DNA of 42,617 nucleotides from Bacteroides timonensis (lineage in GTDB: Bacteria; Bacteroidota; Bacteroidia; Bacteroidales; Bacteroidaceae), in the NCBI RefSeq assembly GCF_000513195.1, contig NZ_CBVI010000165.1:1-42617 (forward strand), given 5' to 3'. The notes below the pieces were generated by a model that had not been told where the DNA came from, made no database searches, and was given only the letters and a program-made list of their open reading frames with translations. Within the stretch, counting starts at the first letter, position 1. Each line of letters begins with the position of its first letter. Position numbers and translations under genes: made by a program. Shown here one piece after another: positions 7,723 through 15,902 of this stretch.

Positions 7723-9195
7723 TTATTTCTCTCTGTATCCTCCTCCCAGTGCCTGGTACAATGACACCAGATACAGCAGTGAACTGCCCTCCGCCTGCGT
7801 CAACTGGTTTTCGTACGTCAGTAGCGAACGGAGTGCATCCAGTACATTCTGGAAAGGACTAAGTCCCTGTTTATAAAGCTCCAGAGAGAGTTTCAGTGTT
7901 TCTTGTCCCTGATTTCGTACTTCCCGGAGGGCGACAATCTGTTTGATGGAATTCCGGTAGTTATTCATCGCATTGTCCGTTTCCTGTACAGCGGTAAGTA
8001 CGGTTTCGTTGAAGTTATGCACCGCTTCATCCAGCTGCGCACGTGCCTGTTTGGTAGCATTCACCAGCTTTGTTCCGCTAAACAGTGTCCAACTGAGGGT
8101 TGGGGCAATTTCAAATGTCATGCTTTTCCGTCGGGTCAGGTCTTTCAGGTCCCGGGCGGCATATCCTACAGATCCTTTCAGGAATACTTGTGGCAGCCAG
8201 TCGCTTTTGCTGGCTCCCAATAGTGCGGCTTGTGCATTAACCAGTCTTTCGGCCTGGCGCACATCGGGACGACGGAGCAATAAATCGGCGGGTAATCCTA
8301 CTCCAACAGGTTCCATGTAGTCGGGCAATTTCCCGATTCTTTCCAATGTGGGGCGTATTTCCTGCGGATAAGTTCCCAGCAGAATAGCCAGCGAGTTGAT
8401 GTATTGGCTGATTCCGGATTCCAGTTGTGGAACAGATGCTTTTGTGCTGAAATACACTGATTTAGCCTGTGCTACATCCAGTTTCGATACAAGTCCCGTG
8501 TTGTAGCGTACTTCGGTGATGTTAAGCACTTCTTCCTGCGTCCGGCAGTTGTGCATCACTACCTGCAGTTCCTGTTGCAGTTCCCGCAGGTTGATGTAGG
8601 CGGAGGCGACTTGTGCGCATAGGGATATTTGTACAGAGATGTACTCTTCACGGCTGGCTTGGAATGTTTCCCGTTGCGCCTTTACCCGTTGCCGGATGCT
8701 TCCGAATATATCCAGTTCCCAACTGGCATTGAGCGACGCATCATAATAATGTGTGATGGATTGGGGCAATTCGGTAGTGTTGCCACTGCTTTGCTGGCGG
8801 AGCCATCCACCATTTAAAGAAATAGAAGGGAAAAAATTACTACGCTCCATTCGCAGGCTGGCACGTGCCTGTTCCATGCGGTCTATAGCGGCAAGTACGG
8901 AATAATTTTCGCCGGATGCTACACTGATAAGCGAATCCAGTACCGGGTCATTGAATGCTTTCCACCACTGGTCGTCTACCGGTAATATCTGTCCGCTGAA
9001 TAAGTTATCATCTGCGGATGTCGTGGTAGAATTAGCGGTTCCTGCGGAAGTAGGGACCGTTTTAGAGTTCGGAATCACCGTATTCCCCCAGCCTCGGGGC
9101 AACGGTTTTTCCAGATAACGATTGCCATTCTGTGCCGTGACGGCAGAACATAGGCACGATAAGAGCAGCACGCTGCCCCAAGCTTTAATCTTCAT
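7723..9195 (-). CDS. Outer-membrane efflux channel (TolC/OprM/NodT family)
   Basis: The outer-membrane exit duct of the tripartite RND pump. Starting at 9195 gives 490 residues and a normal signal, MKIKAWGSVLLLSCLCSA; either the Cys in LLSC is lipidated, as in many NodT-type channels, or cleavage follows VTA before Q. An upstream Met at 9228 is possible. The open frame reaches 9396, but that part looks like non-coding leader. Two outer-membrane-efflux repeats are visible; the first has DDQWWKAFNDPVLDSLI and the second PADLLLRRPDVRQAERLVNAQ, a family hallmark. It is first in the operon. The promoter must lie upstream, where the seven-unit palindrome array 9409-9562 sits. Confidence 0.92.
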   Translation of the reverse strand: MKIKAWGSVLLLSCLCSAVTAQNGNRYLEKPLPRGWGNTVIPNSKTVPTSAGTANSTTTSADDNLFSGQILPVDDQWWKAFNDPVLDSLISVASGENYSVLAAIDRMEQARASLRMERSNFFPSISLNGGWLRQQSSGNTTELPQSITHYYDASLNASWELDIFGSIRQRVKAQRETFQASREEYISVQISLCAQVASAYINLRELQQELQVVMHNCRTQEEVLNITEVRYNTGLVSKLDVAQAKSVYFSTKASVPQLESGISQYINSLAILLGTYPQEIRPTLERIGKLPDYMEPVGVGLPADLLLRRPDVRQAERLVNAQAALLGASKSDWLPQVFLKGSVGYAARDLKDLTRRKSMTFEIAPTLSWTLFSGTKLVNATKQARAQLDEAVHNFNETVLTAVQETDNAMNNYRNSIKQIVALREVRNQGQETLKLSLELYKQGLSPFQNVLDALRSLLTYENQLTQAEGSSLLYLVSLYQALGGGYREK

Positions 9196-9408
9196 AGGTT
9201 TAGGTTGTTTTTGTGATACAGGGTTCATAACAACCTGGAACTCTATTTGTTTAGAGAAGATTAGGGAGGTATAATGGAGTTCTGACAGATGGATGTGGGT
9301 TGGTGTGGGTGATCTATAATTGAAGAAATGAATTAAAGTTTGCTGATAGGATTTTACTAATTTATTTATAATCAATAGATTGTGTTTACCGATCATTCCC
9401 CGCAGAAT

Positions 9409-9562
9409 GTAAAAGCATTTACTGAAGGATGTAACGACCTTTACCGCCTATTGTAACGGCTTTTACCTCGGTATGTAACGACCTTTACCTCGGTATGTAA
9501 ATGGAGTTACCGTGCGGGGTTAACAAAGTTACCATTTGGGGTAAACAGAATTTTCATGAGAG
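9409..9562. promoter_or_regulatory. Seven-unit, 22-bp-period array of GTAA-N6-TTAC palindromes upstream of the efflux operon
   Basis: Units start at 9409, 9431, 9453, 9475, 9497, 9519 and 9541, exactly 22 bp apart. The first five have perfect GTAA-N6-TTAC; units two and four are both GTAACGACCTTTACC. The sixth is GTTAACAAAGTTAC with one arm mismatch, and the seventh keeps only the left arm. The 22-bp period places every unit on nearly the same face of the helix. It lies about 215-370 bp upstream of the channel gene start. A minus-strand TAACTTTG at 9531-9524 matches TAnnTTTG and falls inside unit six, so the array may overlap a promoter. The best reading is a multi-site operator for a dimeric regulator, but no regulator gene is adjacent. 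Confidence 0.8.
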
Positions 9563-9650
9563 GAAACGACTGTGTACTTATAAAGTGAAGTAAGAGATGA
9601 TCCATATCCCTACAATAATGAGTTTAATTCAACGGCTTCGGTAAAGTATA

Positions 9651-9696
9651 TAAAAAAATCGCCCCTGCATGCAACATCCTATTGCTTGCAGGGGCG
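9651..9696 (-). terminator. Intrinsic terminator of the Nif3/zinc-ribbon unit
   Basis: CGCCCCTGCA (9660-9669) pairs with TGCAGGGGCG (9687-9696). After one T/T mismatch, GCAA pairs with TTGC, leaving a 7-nt loop. On the minus strand the hairpin is followed at once by a run of seven T (9652-9658 on the complement). It lies 27 nt past the stop of the zinc-ribbon gene. Confidence 0.88.
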
Positions 9697-9722
9697 TCCT
9701 TCTATATATACACCGCTGAATA

Positions 9723-10541
9723 TTATTCCGCAGTCTTTCTTCTTCTCGTTGTCTTTTCCTTTACCTCTTCTTTGTGTTCGAGGGTTACACCAGCCAATTC
9801 CGGGTCAATCATGATACGTCCGCAATATTCGCAAACGATGATTTTCTTACGAGAACGGATATCCAGTTGTCTCTGGGGCGGGATTTTGTTGAAGCAACCA
9901 CCACAAGCGTCACGTTGTACATATACGATACCCAATCCGTTGCGAGAGTTCTTACGGATACGCTTGAAAGACTGAAGCAAGCGCGGTTCGATCTTAGTTT
10001 CAAGTTCTTTGGCTTTGTCTCTCAGCTTTTCTTCTTCCTGCTTAGTTTCAGCGATGATTTCGTCCAGTTCGTTCTTCTTAACGTCCAGGTCTTTCTGTCT
10101 TTCATCCAACGCTTCTGTGCTCTTTGCAGCTTCAGCAGATTTCTCCTGTTCCTGTGCAGCGAACTCTTTGATTCTCTTATCGCAAAGCTCCATTTCCAGA
10201 GTCTGGAATTCGATTTCTTTGCTTAGGAAATCGTACTCACGGTTGTTGCGTACATTCTCCTGTTGTTCCTTGTATTTTGCGATAGAAGCTTTTGAAGTTT
10301 CAATTTCCACTCTCTTGGTAGCGATAGCGGATTTCAGTTCGGCTACTTCTGCCTTAATTCTGTCGATACGAGTGCTCAGACCGGCGATTTCATCTTCCAA
10401 GTCCTGTACTTCCAGCGGAAGTTCACCTCTTAAAGTCTTGATTTCATCAATCTTAGACAACATAGTCTGCAACTGGAACAGGGCTTTTAACTTCTGCTCC
10501 ACGGTCAATTCCTGAGGATCTTTTTTTGCTTCTTTAGCCAT
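9723..10541 (-). CDS. Coiled-coil protein with C-terminal C4 zinc ribbon
   Basis: A 272-residue cytosolic protein. Residues about 15-190 are a continuous Lys/Glu-rich coiled coil. The C-terminus binds zinc through C213, C216, C237 and C240 (ACGGCF and VCEYCGR). This is the layout of the zf-RING_7/CT398 (HP0958-like) family, whose members have been linked to secretion, flagella and RNA binding in other bacteria; the role in Bacteroides is not established. I start at the Met at 10541 (MAKEAKKDPQEL), because the longer frame to 10583 overlaps the end of the Nif3-like gene and adds unconserved-looking residues. It follows Nif3 by 5 nt, so the two are surely one operon, ending at the terminator 9651-9696. 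Confidence 0.88.
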   Translation of the reverse strand: MAKEAKKDPQELTVEQKLKALFQLQTMLSKIDEIKTLRGELPLEVQDLEDEIAGLSTRIDRIKAEVAELKSAIATKRVEIETSKASIAKYKEQQENVRNNREYDFLSKEIEFQTLEMELCDKRIKEFAAQEQEKSAEAAKSTEALDERQKDLDVKKNELDEIIAETKQEEEKLRDKAKELETKIEPRLLQSFKRIRKNSRNGLGIVYVQRDACGGCFNKIPPQRQLDIRSRKKIIVCEYCGRIMIDPELAGVTLEHKEEVKEKTTRRRKTAE

Positions 10542-10546
10542 TTTAC

Positions 10547-11641
10547 TTATAAATATTTTATGGGGTTGGTATTCACTTTGCACTGTTGCAGCGCAAGGTT
10601 AGGAAACAACTCCCAGATTATTGTATAGAATATTTCTTTTGTATATTGTTCGCTTTCGTAATGTCCTATCTCTGCCAGCAGAATGTCCGTATCGTGTCCG
10701 AAGTAATCGTGATACTTGATTTCTCCGGTGATGAACACGTCTGCACCGTTGCGTATGGCAAGCGGCATTAGGAATGCTCCGGCTCCTCCACACAGTGCTA
10801 CGGTCTGTATTTCACGTCCGGTCAGCTTGTTATGCTTCAGACAGCCCACTTCAAAGGTCTTCTTGATACGTTTCAGGAACTCCAACTCCGTTTCCGGCGT
10901 TTCCAGTTCTCCGATAACTCCTGCCCCGGCCTGTGTCCAGCTATTCTGCAAAGGATAGAGGTCGAATGCAGGTTCCTCATACGGATGGACGCTCAGTAGA
11001 GCTTTGATGACTTCCGATTTCTTGTAGGCAGGTAATACGGTTTCTATCCGCACCTCCTTTTCCGTATGCAACTCTCCGATGCTTCCACAGAACGGGTGGC
11101 TACCCTCCTGGGCGCGGAAAGTTCCCTCTCCTTCTACATTGTAGCTGCATGCGTCGTAGTTTCCTATGCAACCGCATCCGGCTGCAAACAAAGCCTTACG
11201 AACATCTTCCGCCTGTGCTGTGGGTACAAAAGTCACCAATTTTACCAAAGCATTCTCTTTGGCTTCCAGCACACGTACATTACTCAATCCTATTTTCTCG
11301 GCAATCTTGAAGTTCACACCTCCCGGAGCATTGTCCAGGTTGGTATGTGCTGAGTAGATCACGATATCATTCTTGATTGCTTTCATGATACAACGCTCTA
11401 CATAGTCCCTGCCCGTGATGGATTTATATCCTTTGAATATCAGCGGATGATGGGATATGACAAGATTGTACCCTAACGCAATCGCCTCGTCCAGCACGGC
11501 TTCAGTGACGTCAAGACACAACAAAGCCCCTGTTGCTTCCGCTTCTGTCAATCCGATTTGCAGGCCGGCATTATCAAATCCGTCTTGCAATGGCAGAGGC
11601 GCGAACCGTTCAAGGGCGCTTACTATCTCCTTAATTCTCAT
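10547..11641 (-). CDS. Nif3-like dinuclear metal centre protein
   Basis: A 364-residue member of the NIF3/YbgI/DUF34 family, which forms toroidal hexamers with a two-metal site per subunit; it is often labelled GTP cyclohydrolase 1 type 2, but the reaction is unsettled. Metal ligands are visible as H64-H65 (VISHHPLIFKG), H99 and D103 (SAHTNLDN), and the C-terminal His/Glu in AEIGHYESEQ. The middle (about 130-230) is the PII/CutA-like insert of the long form, with VHPYEEPAFDLYPL. The start at 11641 (MRIKEIVSALERF) is the family start; the frame open to 11758 would run into the divergent gene. It is co-transcribed with the zinc-ribbon gene. The same pairing is familiar in Bacteroidetes, which hints at a shared process. 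Confidence 0.92.
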   Translation of the reverse strand: MRIKEIVSALERFAPLPLQDGFDNAGLQIGLTEAEATGALLCLDVTEAVLDEAIALGYNLVISHHPLIFKGYKSITGRDYVERCIMKAIKNDIVIYSAHTNLDNAPGGVNFKIAEKIGLSNVRVLEAKENALVKLVTFVPTAQAEDVRKALFAAGCGCIGNYDACSYNVEGEGTFRAQEGSHPFCGSIGELHTEKEVRIETVLPAYKKSEVIKALLSVHPYEEPAFDLYPLQNSWTQAGAGVIGELETPETELEFLKRIKKTFEVGCLKHNKLTGREIQTVALCGGAGAFLMPLAIRNGADVFITGEIKYHDYFGHDTDILLAEIGHYESEQYTKEIFYTIIWELFPNLALQQCKVNTNPIKYL

Positions 11642-11664
11642 TATGTGAATAGAAAATTTCGGTG

Positions 11665-11722
11665 CAAATATAGTAAAAATGCACTGAATAGCTGTTCGTT
11701 TTACTCTTTTTTTATATATTTG
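11665..11722. promoter_or_regulatory. Divergent -7 boxes between Nif3 and lipoprotein genes
   Basis: TATATTTG on the minus strand at 11672-11665, and the same TATATTTG on the plus strand at 11715-11722. Both match TAnnTTTG and are 24-27 nt from the respective starts. No convincing -33 elements were seen. Confidence 0.45.
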
Positions 11723-11748
11723 TTCGGATAATTGTAAAACTCTATACC

Positions 11749-12156
11749 ATGAAAGCATTACTTTTCTCGTTTTTCGCTTTATTATGCATTCTTTTCTCGT
11801 GCCAACCCTCGCCCAAATCCCAGGATAGTGACGAAGAGGATGTACAAGAGGAATTTGTGGATACTACTCCGAAGGCTACGGCTATCTTTTGGATAGATAA
11901 ACATAAGGAAATGCCTGGACAATCGTCAAAGAGACCGAGTGCGGTACGTACGGTGAAGGCCAAAGTCAATATCCATTTGGCTGGGCGTATAAAAGTACTT
12001 TCGTATGTGAAACCGCAGAAAGGATATATAGAAAGTTATATAAATCGCCGTCTTGAGACGTTCCGGGTAAGGAAAGTATTGATGGACAGTGCTTATATAA
12101 AACCCGGTGTACAGTATGTGCAGTTGCGTTATACTCCTGAAAAAGTAGAGCACTAA
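11749..12156 (+). CDS. Small putative lipoprotein
   Basis: A 135-residue protein I cannot assign firmly. It starts with a lipoprotein signal (MKALLFSFFALLCILFSCQ, lipobox LFSC, C18) and an acidic linker (SDEEDVQEEFVD), which argues for outer-membrane anchoring. The body (about 45-135) is basic and beta-rich, with KAKVNIHLAGRIKVLSYV, and ends in VQYVQLRYTPEK; this looks like the Bacteroides lipoprotein family DUF4891, though I am not certain. The second half could form a carboxypeptidase-regulatory-like or energy-transducer-like (TonB-C-like) beta fold, but it is too short to tell. It has its own promoter and its stop codon overlaps that of fetB, which converges on it. Confidence 0.65.
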   Translation: MKALLFSFFALLCILFSCQPSPKSQDSDEEDVQEEFVDTTPKATAIFWIDKHKEMPGQSSKRPSAVRTVKAKVNIHLAGRIKVLSYVKPQKGYIESYINRRLETFRVRKVLMDSAYIKPGVQYVQLRYTPEKVEH

Positions 12157-12962
12157 CGGTTTTTCTTCTTTTCCTTTTTCTCTACCATTATCTGTAATAG
12201 TTTTCCGTTAGCATCGAACGACTTACGCGATGCCAGCGAGATGGTAATCATCAGCGAAAGCATGGATGCCGTGAAGGTTATCACCATAATCATCATCTGA
12301 TATTTGATGGCGACATTCGGGCTACTACCTCCCAGGATTTGTCCGATCATTGTGCCGGGCAGTGCTACCAGGCCCATAACGGCAATATTGGCAATTAACG
12401 GACTAAAGGACTTTATGATAGCCTGTTTGATAAAAGGTGCCTGTGCTTCTGCCTTTGTGGCACCATTGCCAAGCAGATAGCGATACAATTGCTGTTCACG
12501 TTTCAATCCGCTGTAATAGGCATTCAGCGCAACAACATTGCTGGATAGCATGTTTCCCATCAGGATACCGAATATCGGAATAAAATACTGGGCACTGAAC
12601 ACATTTTCCAGCCGTAATACGATGGCAATGAAGTACATGCCGATGCAGACGACACTGCATAAAAAGCCGATGGAGATAGGAATAAACAGTATTTTCCGTT
12701 TCAGCTGGGTGCGTGCCAGGGCAGTTTGTGCGGCAACGAATATCATAATAATCACCCACAGAAAGTTGATCCACGGGTTATTCCAAAGAAACAAGTATTT
12801 CAGGTAGATGCCGATAAAGAAAAGTTGTACAATCATCCGTGCGATACCAATCACGGTAACCCACAATAGCCCTGTCCTGAACTTCCACAAATAGAACAGC
12901 GGAATGAGCAACAGCAACAATCCGATGGCTAAACTGGTATATGATATGTCGATAGTTCCCAC
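12153..12962 (-). CDS. fetB: FetB-like ABC exporter permease (UPF0014)
   Basis: The inner-membrane permease of a FetAB-type ABC system, which in E. coli is linked to iron export and resistance to peroxide. The 269 residues hold about seven hydrophobic segments, with family stretches GNMLSSNVVALNAYYSGLK and LVALPGTMIGQILGGSSP, plus GNGATKAEAQAPFIKQAI, the coupling region facing the ATPase. The C-terminus is a Lys-rich tail (EKKEKKKNR). It follows the ATPase gene by 16 nt. Its stop (TAG, 12155-12153) overlaps the stop of the plus-strand lipoprotein gene by 2 nt, so the two genes share 4 nt tail to tail. The metal exported is inferred only from the family. Confidence 0.88.
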   Translation of the reverse strand: MGTIDISYTSLAIGLLLLLIPLFYLWKFRTGLLWVTVIGIARMIVQLFFIGIYLKYLFLWNNPWINFLWVIIMIFVAAQTALARTQLKRKILFIPISIGFLCSVVCIGMYFIAIVLRLENVFSAQYFIPIFGILMGNMLSSNVVALNAYYSGLKREQQLYRYLLGNGATKAEAQAPFIKQAIIKSFSPLIANIAVMGLVALPGTMIGQILGGSSPNVAIKYQMMIMVITFTASMLSLMITISLASRKSFDANGKLLQIMVEKKEKKKNR

Positions 12963-12978
12963 TTTATTAATCTTTTAG

Positions 12979-13614
12979 TTATAGCGTTATCATCTGGTTG
13001 CATCCTTGCGCAAATCCCTGGTCGTGAGAGACGGCGAGGATGGCACTTCCCTCCCTCATTCGTTTCCGGAAGAAAGCAAGTACTTTATCTGTAGAGTCCG
13101 AATCTAGTGCGGAAGTCGGTTCATCCACAATCAGTAGCGGCTTTTGCATCAGGGTGGCTACGGCAATCATGATACGTTGCCGTTGTCCTCCGGAGATCTC
13201 ATTTACACGTTTATCGTACAATTCCTCTTCCAGCCCCAATTCATCGAAGCAGGCAAATAGTTTGTCCAGTGAAAAGGGGGTATTCCGGTTAGCTTTCAGA
13301 TTGAAAGGGAGTTGCACCATTTCCTTCACCCATTCCGATGGAAGCGCCAGTTCTTGCGGTATCCATGCCACTTGCCTGCGAATTTGGTCGATAGTTCCTT
13401 TTTCCAGTAAAATGCCATTGACGGTGATGCTCCCTGTTTTGAGGGGTACAAATCCTAAAACTGCATTCAGCAAGGAGGTTTTTCCCCGCCCCGATTGTCC
13501 GGAAATGCAGGCGATTTCCCCTTCGTGCAGTTGTAAGCAAAAACCGGAAAAAAGTGTATCTGCTCCGAAAGCGATGCATGCGTTGTCTATTTGAAGTATA
13601 GTCCTGGTCTCCAT
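12979..13614 (-). CDS. fetA: FetA-like ABC exporter ATPase
   Basis: The ATP-binding subunit for the permease at 12153. The 211-residue protein has Walker A GQSGRGKT (39-46), Q-loop Q87, signature SGGQRQR (141-147), Walker B LLIVDEP (160-166) and the switch His in AVSHDQG. The length and the unusual Arg in the P-loop (GRGK) fit the FetA/YbbL branch. It is first of the two genes. A -7 box is at 13629-13622, and an 18-bp palindrome (13711-13728) lies between it and the divergent DUF2148 gene, so a metal or redox regulator may control both. Confidence 0.88.
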   Translation of the reverse strand: METRTILQIDNACIAFGADTLFSGFCLQLHEGEIACISGQSGRGKTSLLNAVLGFVPLKTGSITVNGILLEKGTIDQIRRQVAWIPQELALPSEWVKEMVQLPFNLKANRNTPFSLDKLFACFDELGLEEELYDKRVNEISGGQRQRIMIAVATLMQKPLLIVDEPTSALDSDSTDKVLAFFRKRMREGSAILAVSHDQGFAQGCNQMITL

Positions 13615-13621
13615 TTGAAAG

Positions 13622-13756
13622 CAAATATAGAAAGGAATTCTGAGAAAACGGCGGATTATTGGCTGAAATCAGTATCTTTAAATAAGATAAGCTGCATTTC
13701 GGCATAACTTTTTCATGCAAGCATGAAAGTTCTGCACTCAATTTGCATTATCTTTG
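13622..13756. promoter_or_regulatory. Divergent promoters with an 18-bp operator-like palindrome
   Basis: The palindrome TTTCATGC-AA-GCATGAAA occupies 13711-13728. Minus-strand -7 TATATTTG at 13629-13622 faces fetA; plus-strand -7 TATCTTTG at 13749-13756 faces the DUF2148 gene. The palindrome is centred about 33 bp upstream of the plus-strand -7 box and about 90 bp from the minus-strand one. This spacing allows activation or repression of the plus-strand gene. Confidence 0.5.
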
Positions 13757-13784
13757 CTATCAGTTTTTAATAAAAGTGAGAATT

Positions 13785-14327
13785 ATGATACAGAACGAAC
13801 GTGCAAGCCGCCACGAACATGTGTTGGACGTGGCAAGGCAGATGATGACCGCTGCCCGTACTGCTCCGAAGGGAAAAGGTGTAGATATAATTGAAATAGC
13901 TATGGTCACCGGAGACGATTTAAAAGTATTGTCGGACAAGATGGTTACCATGGTAGAAGAACACGGAATGAAGTTCTTTTTGCGGGATGCCGCCAACATT
14001 TTGCAAGCTGAATGTGTAATTATAATAGGTACGCGCGAGCAGGCGCAAGGATTGAACTGCGGCCATTGTGGTTATCCCACTTGTGCGGGACGCCCTGAAG
14101 GTGTGCCTTGTGCCGTGAATTCGGTCGATGTAGGTATAGCTATCGGTTCGGCTTGTGCCACGGCAGCTGATTTGCGTGTGGATACCCGTGTGATGTTCTC
14201 TGCCGGACTTGCTGCACAGCAATTGGAGTGGTTGCCGGGATGCAGATCCGTGTATGCTATTCCGGTCAGTGCTTCGACCAAGAATCCGTTCTTTGACCGC
14301 AAGCCGAAAGAAGAAAAGAAAGAATGA
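13785..14327 (+). CDS. DUF2148 ferredoxin-like domain protein
   Basis: A 180-residue cytosolic protein with a four-Cys cluster, C92, C95, C100 and C109 (NCGHCGYPTC then GVPC), arranged like an iron-sulfur site, followed by DVGIAIGSACATAADLRVDTR. This is the DUF2148 family (ferredoxin domain-containing), found in anaerobes; the reaction is unknown. The start ATG at 13785 (MIQNERASRHEHVL) is chosen over a TTG at 13743, because the -7 box TATCTTTG lies at 13749-13756. The stop overlaps the start of aguA (ATGA at 14324-14327), so translation is coupled. The link to agmatine metabolism is positional only. The divergent fetAB genes fit an iron theme. Confidence 0.82.
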   Translation: MIQNERASRHEHVLDVARQMMTAARTAPKGKGVDIIEIAMVTGDDLKVLSDKMVTMVEEHGMKFFLRDAANILQAECVIIIGTREQAQGLNCGHCGYPTCAGRPEGVPCAVNSVDVGIAIGSACATAADLRVDTRVMFSAGLAAQQLEWLPGCRSVYAIPVSASTKNPFFDRKPKEEKKE

Positions 14328-15367
14328 TAAATATGAGTGATACGTTCAATGCTGTTTTACCTGCCGAATGGGCGCCGCAAAGCGGAATACAGCTGACTTG
14401 GCCCCATGCCGGAACTGACTGGGCACATATGCTTACGGAAGTACAAGTCTGCTTTGCCGCTATCGCACGCGAAATAGCCCAACGGGAATTGCTTCTGATT
14501 GTAACTCCCGAACCGGAGGAGGTCAAAAAGCAGATTTCAGCTACCGTCAATATGCAGAATGTCCGTTTCATGGAGTGTGAAACGAATGATACCTGGGCGC
14601 GTGATCATGGTGCAATTACCATGCTGGATTCAGAAGGCGTTTCGCTTCTTGATTTCATGTTCAATGGCTGGGGGCTGAAATTCGCCTCGGATAAAGATAA
14701 CCTGATTACCCGTCAGGCTATGGAAGCCGGTTTCCTGAATGGGCGGTATGTTAATCGTCTGGGCTTTGTTTTGGAAGGTGGTTCCATTGAGAGCGACGGT
14801 TTGGGAACATTGCTCACCACGTCCGAGTGTTTGCTTTCTCCCAATCGTAACGGACAGATGAGCCGCGATGAAATCGAAGAATATCTCTGTTCTGTATTTC
14901 ATCTGAAACAGGTACTTTGGCTCGATCATGGGTATTTGGCAGGAGATGATACAGATAGTCATGTCGATACGCTCGCTCGTCTTTGCTCACCGGATACCAT
15001 TGCCTATGTGCAATGCACCGATACGCAGGATGAACATTACGAAGCTCTCCATCAAATGGAAGAACAACTGAAAACCTTCCGTACTTTGAATGGAATCCCC
15101 TACCGTCTGTTGGCATTGCCTATGGCAGATAAGATTGAGGAAGAGGGCGAACGCCTCCCCGCAACGTATGCCAATTTCTTGATAATGAATGATGCGGTGC
15201 TTTATCCTACTTATCGTCAGCCGGAGAATGATGCCCGTGCCAAAAAAGTGCTTCAAGCAGCTTTTCCTCATCACGAGATAGTGGGCGTGGATTGCTGTGC
15301 ATTGATAAAGCAACATGGATCGTTGCATTGCGTGACGATGCAATACCCTATCGGGATTATAGCCTGA
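14324..15367 (+). CDS. aguA: Agmatine deiminase
   Basis: Converts agmatine to N-carbamoylputrescine and ammonia, the first step of the agmatine route to putrescine. It is a 347-residue member of the PPAD superfamily. Visible features are LPAEWAPQSGIQLTWPH at the N-terminus, the substrate-binding NDTWARDHG (about 87-95), the catalytic His stretch LDHGYLAGDDTDSHVDTLAR, and the nucleophile C336 in GSLHCVTMQYP. The start may be 14324 (ATGA overlap with the previous stop) or 14333, three codons later, closer to the usual family start. The stop TGA (15365-15367) lies inside the first hairpin of the inserted repeat, so the last residues after MQYP were probably changed by the insertion. aguB follows only after the RAYT locus. 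Confidence 0.93.
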   Translation: MINMSDTFNAVLPAEWAPQSGIQLTWPHAGTDWAHMLTEVQVCFAAIAREIAQRELLLIVTPEPEEVKKQISATVNMQNVRFMECETNDTWARDHGAITMLDSEGVSLLDFMFNGWGLKFASDKDNLITRQAMEAGFLNGRYVNRLGFVLEGGSIESDGLGTLLTTSECLLSPNRNGQMSRDEIEEYLCSVFHLKQVLWLDHGYLAGDDTDSHVDTLARLCSPDTIAYVQCTDTQDEHYEALHQMEEQLKTFRTLNGIPYRLLALPMADKIEEEGERLPATYANFLIMNDAVLYPTYRQPENDARAKKVLQAAFPHHEIVGVDCCALIKQHGSLHCVTMQYPIGIIA

Positions 15368-15447
15368 AAGGCTAAAATTATATAGCGTAGGGCAACGCCC
15401 TACGTAGTAAATGAATCGCTAATTTAAGTCCTGAAAGGGCGAAATAA
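15361..15447 (+). repeat. Three-hairpin REP-like repeat, copy A
   Basis: In order: AGCCT-GAA-AGGCT (15361-15373), CGTAGGGC-AAC-GCCCTACG (15386-15404) and the weaker CCT-GAA-AGG (15430-15438) followed by GCGAAAT. It starts within the last codons of aguA and ends 3 nt before the RAYT start codon. Copies B, C and D (15903, 16017, 23701) have the same order and spacing. Confidence 0.88.
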
Positions 15448-15449
15448 AC

Positions 15450-15896
15450 ATGTCACAATCATTGTCTAAGAATTATATTCATTTGACTTTCAGTACAAAA
15501 TACCGTAAGGATAGTATTCGAAAAGAAGATTTACCAGAGATGTTCTCATATATATCCGGTATTTTAAAGAACATTGATTGTCCTTCAATTATTGTAGGTG
15601 GAATAACTAATCATATACATGTTCTTTGTGTTTTAAATAAGAATATAGCTCTAACTAAAATGGTTGAGGAAATAAAGAAAAGTTCTTCTAAGTGGATTAA
15701 AGGTAAAGGAATTTATTATCAATGGTTTTCGTGGCAAGAAGGTTATGGAGCTTTTTCAGTTAGCCAGTCTAAAGTGGATGTTGTAACTCGATATATTTGT
15801 AGACAGGAAGAACATCATAAAAAGATATCTTTTGAAGACGAGTTAAAGATGTTTTTAAAAGAACATGGAGTGGAGTATAATGAACAATATTTATGA
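15450..15896 (+). CDS. RAYT / IS200-like tyrosine (Y1, HUH) transposase
   Basis: A 148-residue single-strand DNA transposase of the Y1_Tnp fold. The HUH motif is H55-I-H57 (GGITNHIHVL), the catalytic Tyr is Y115 with Q119 four residues on (TRYICRQEEHHK), and the family stretch WQEGYGAFSVSQS is intact, so it looks functional. It resembles the REP-associated (RAYT) and IS200-type clade rather than IS605 (no TnpB). The gene is clearly richer in A+T than its neighbours, a sign of separate origin. The start ATG comes 3 nt after copy A and the stop 6 nt before copy B, so nearly all non-coding DNA of the locus is repeat. The expected role is mobilising or trimming the three-hairpin repeats. Confidence 0.88.
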   Translation: MSQSLSKNYIHLTFSTKYRKDSIRKEDLPEMFSYISGILKNIDCPSIIVGGITNHIHVLCVLNKNIALTKMVEEIKKSSSKWIKGKGIYYQWFSWQEGYGAFSVSQSKVDVVTRYICRQEEHHKKISFEDELKMFLKEHGVEYNEQYL

Positions 15897-15902
15897 TAAT
15901 TT

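Noticed and set aside
9196..9396. N-terminal extension of the TolC-type channel
   Set aside because: The extra residues precede the signal peptide and look like translated leader; a start at 9195 (or 9228) gives a normal signal.
9409..9562. CRISPR array
   Set aside because: Units are contiguous 22-bp blocks with no unique spacers, and no cas genes are near.
9774..10515. Plus-strand open frames over the zinc-ribbon gene
   Set aside because: Serine/phenylalanine-rich complements of a Lys/Glu-rich coiled coil; shadows.
15450..15896. IS605-type insertion with TnpB
   Set aside because: No TnpB/IscB gene is present; the protein and its hairpins fit a RAYT/IS200-like locus.
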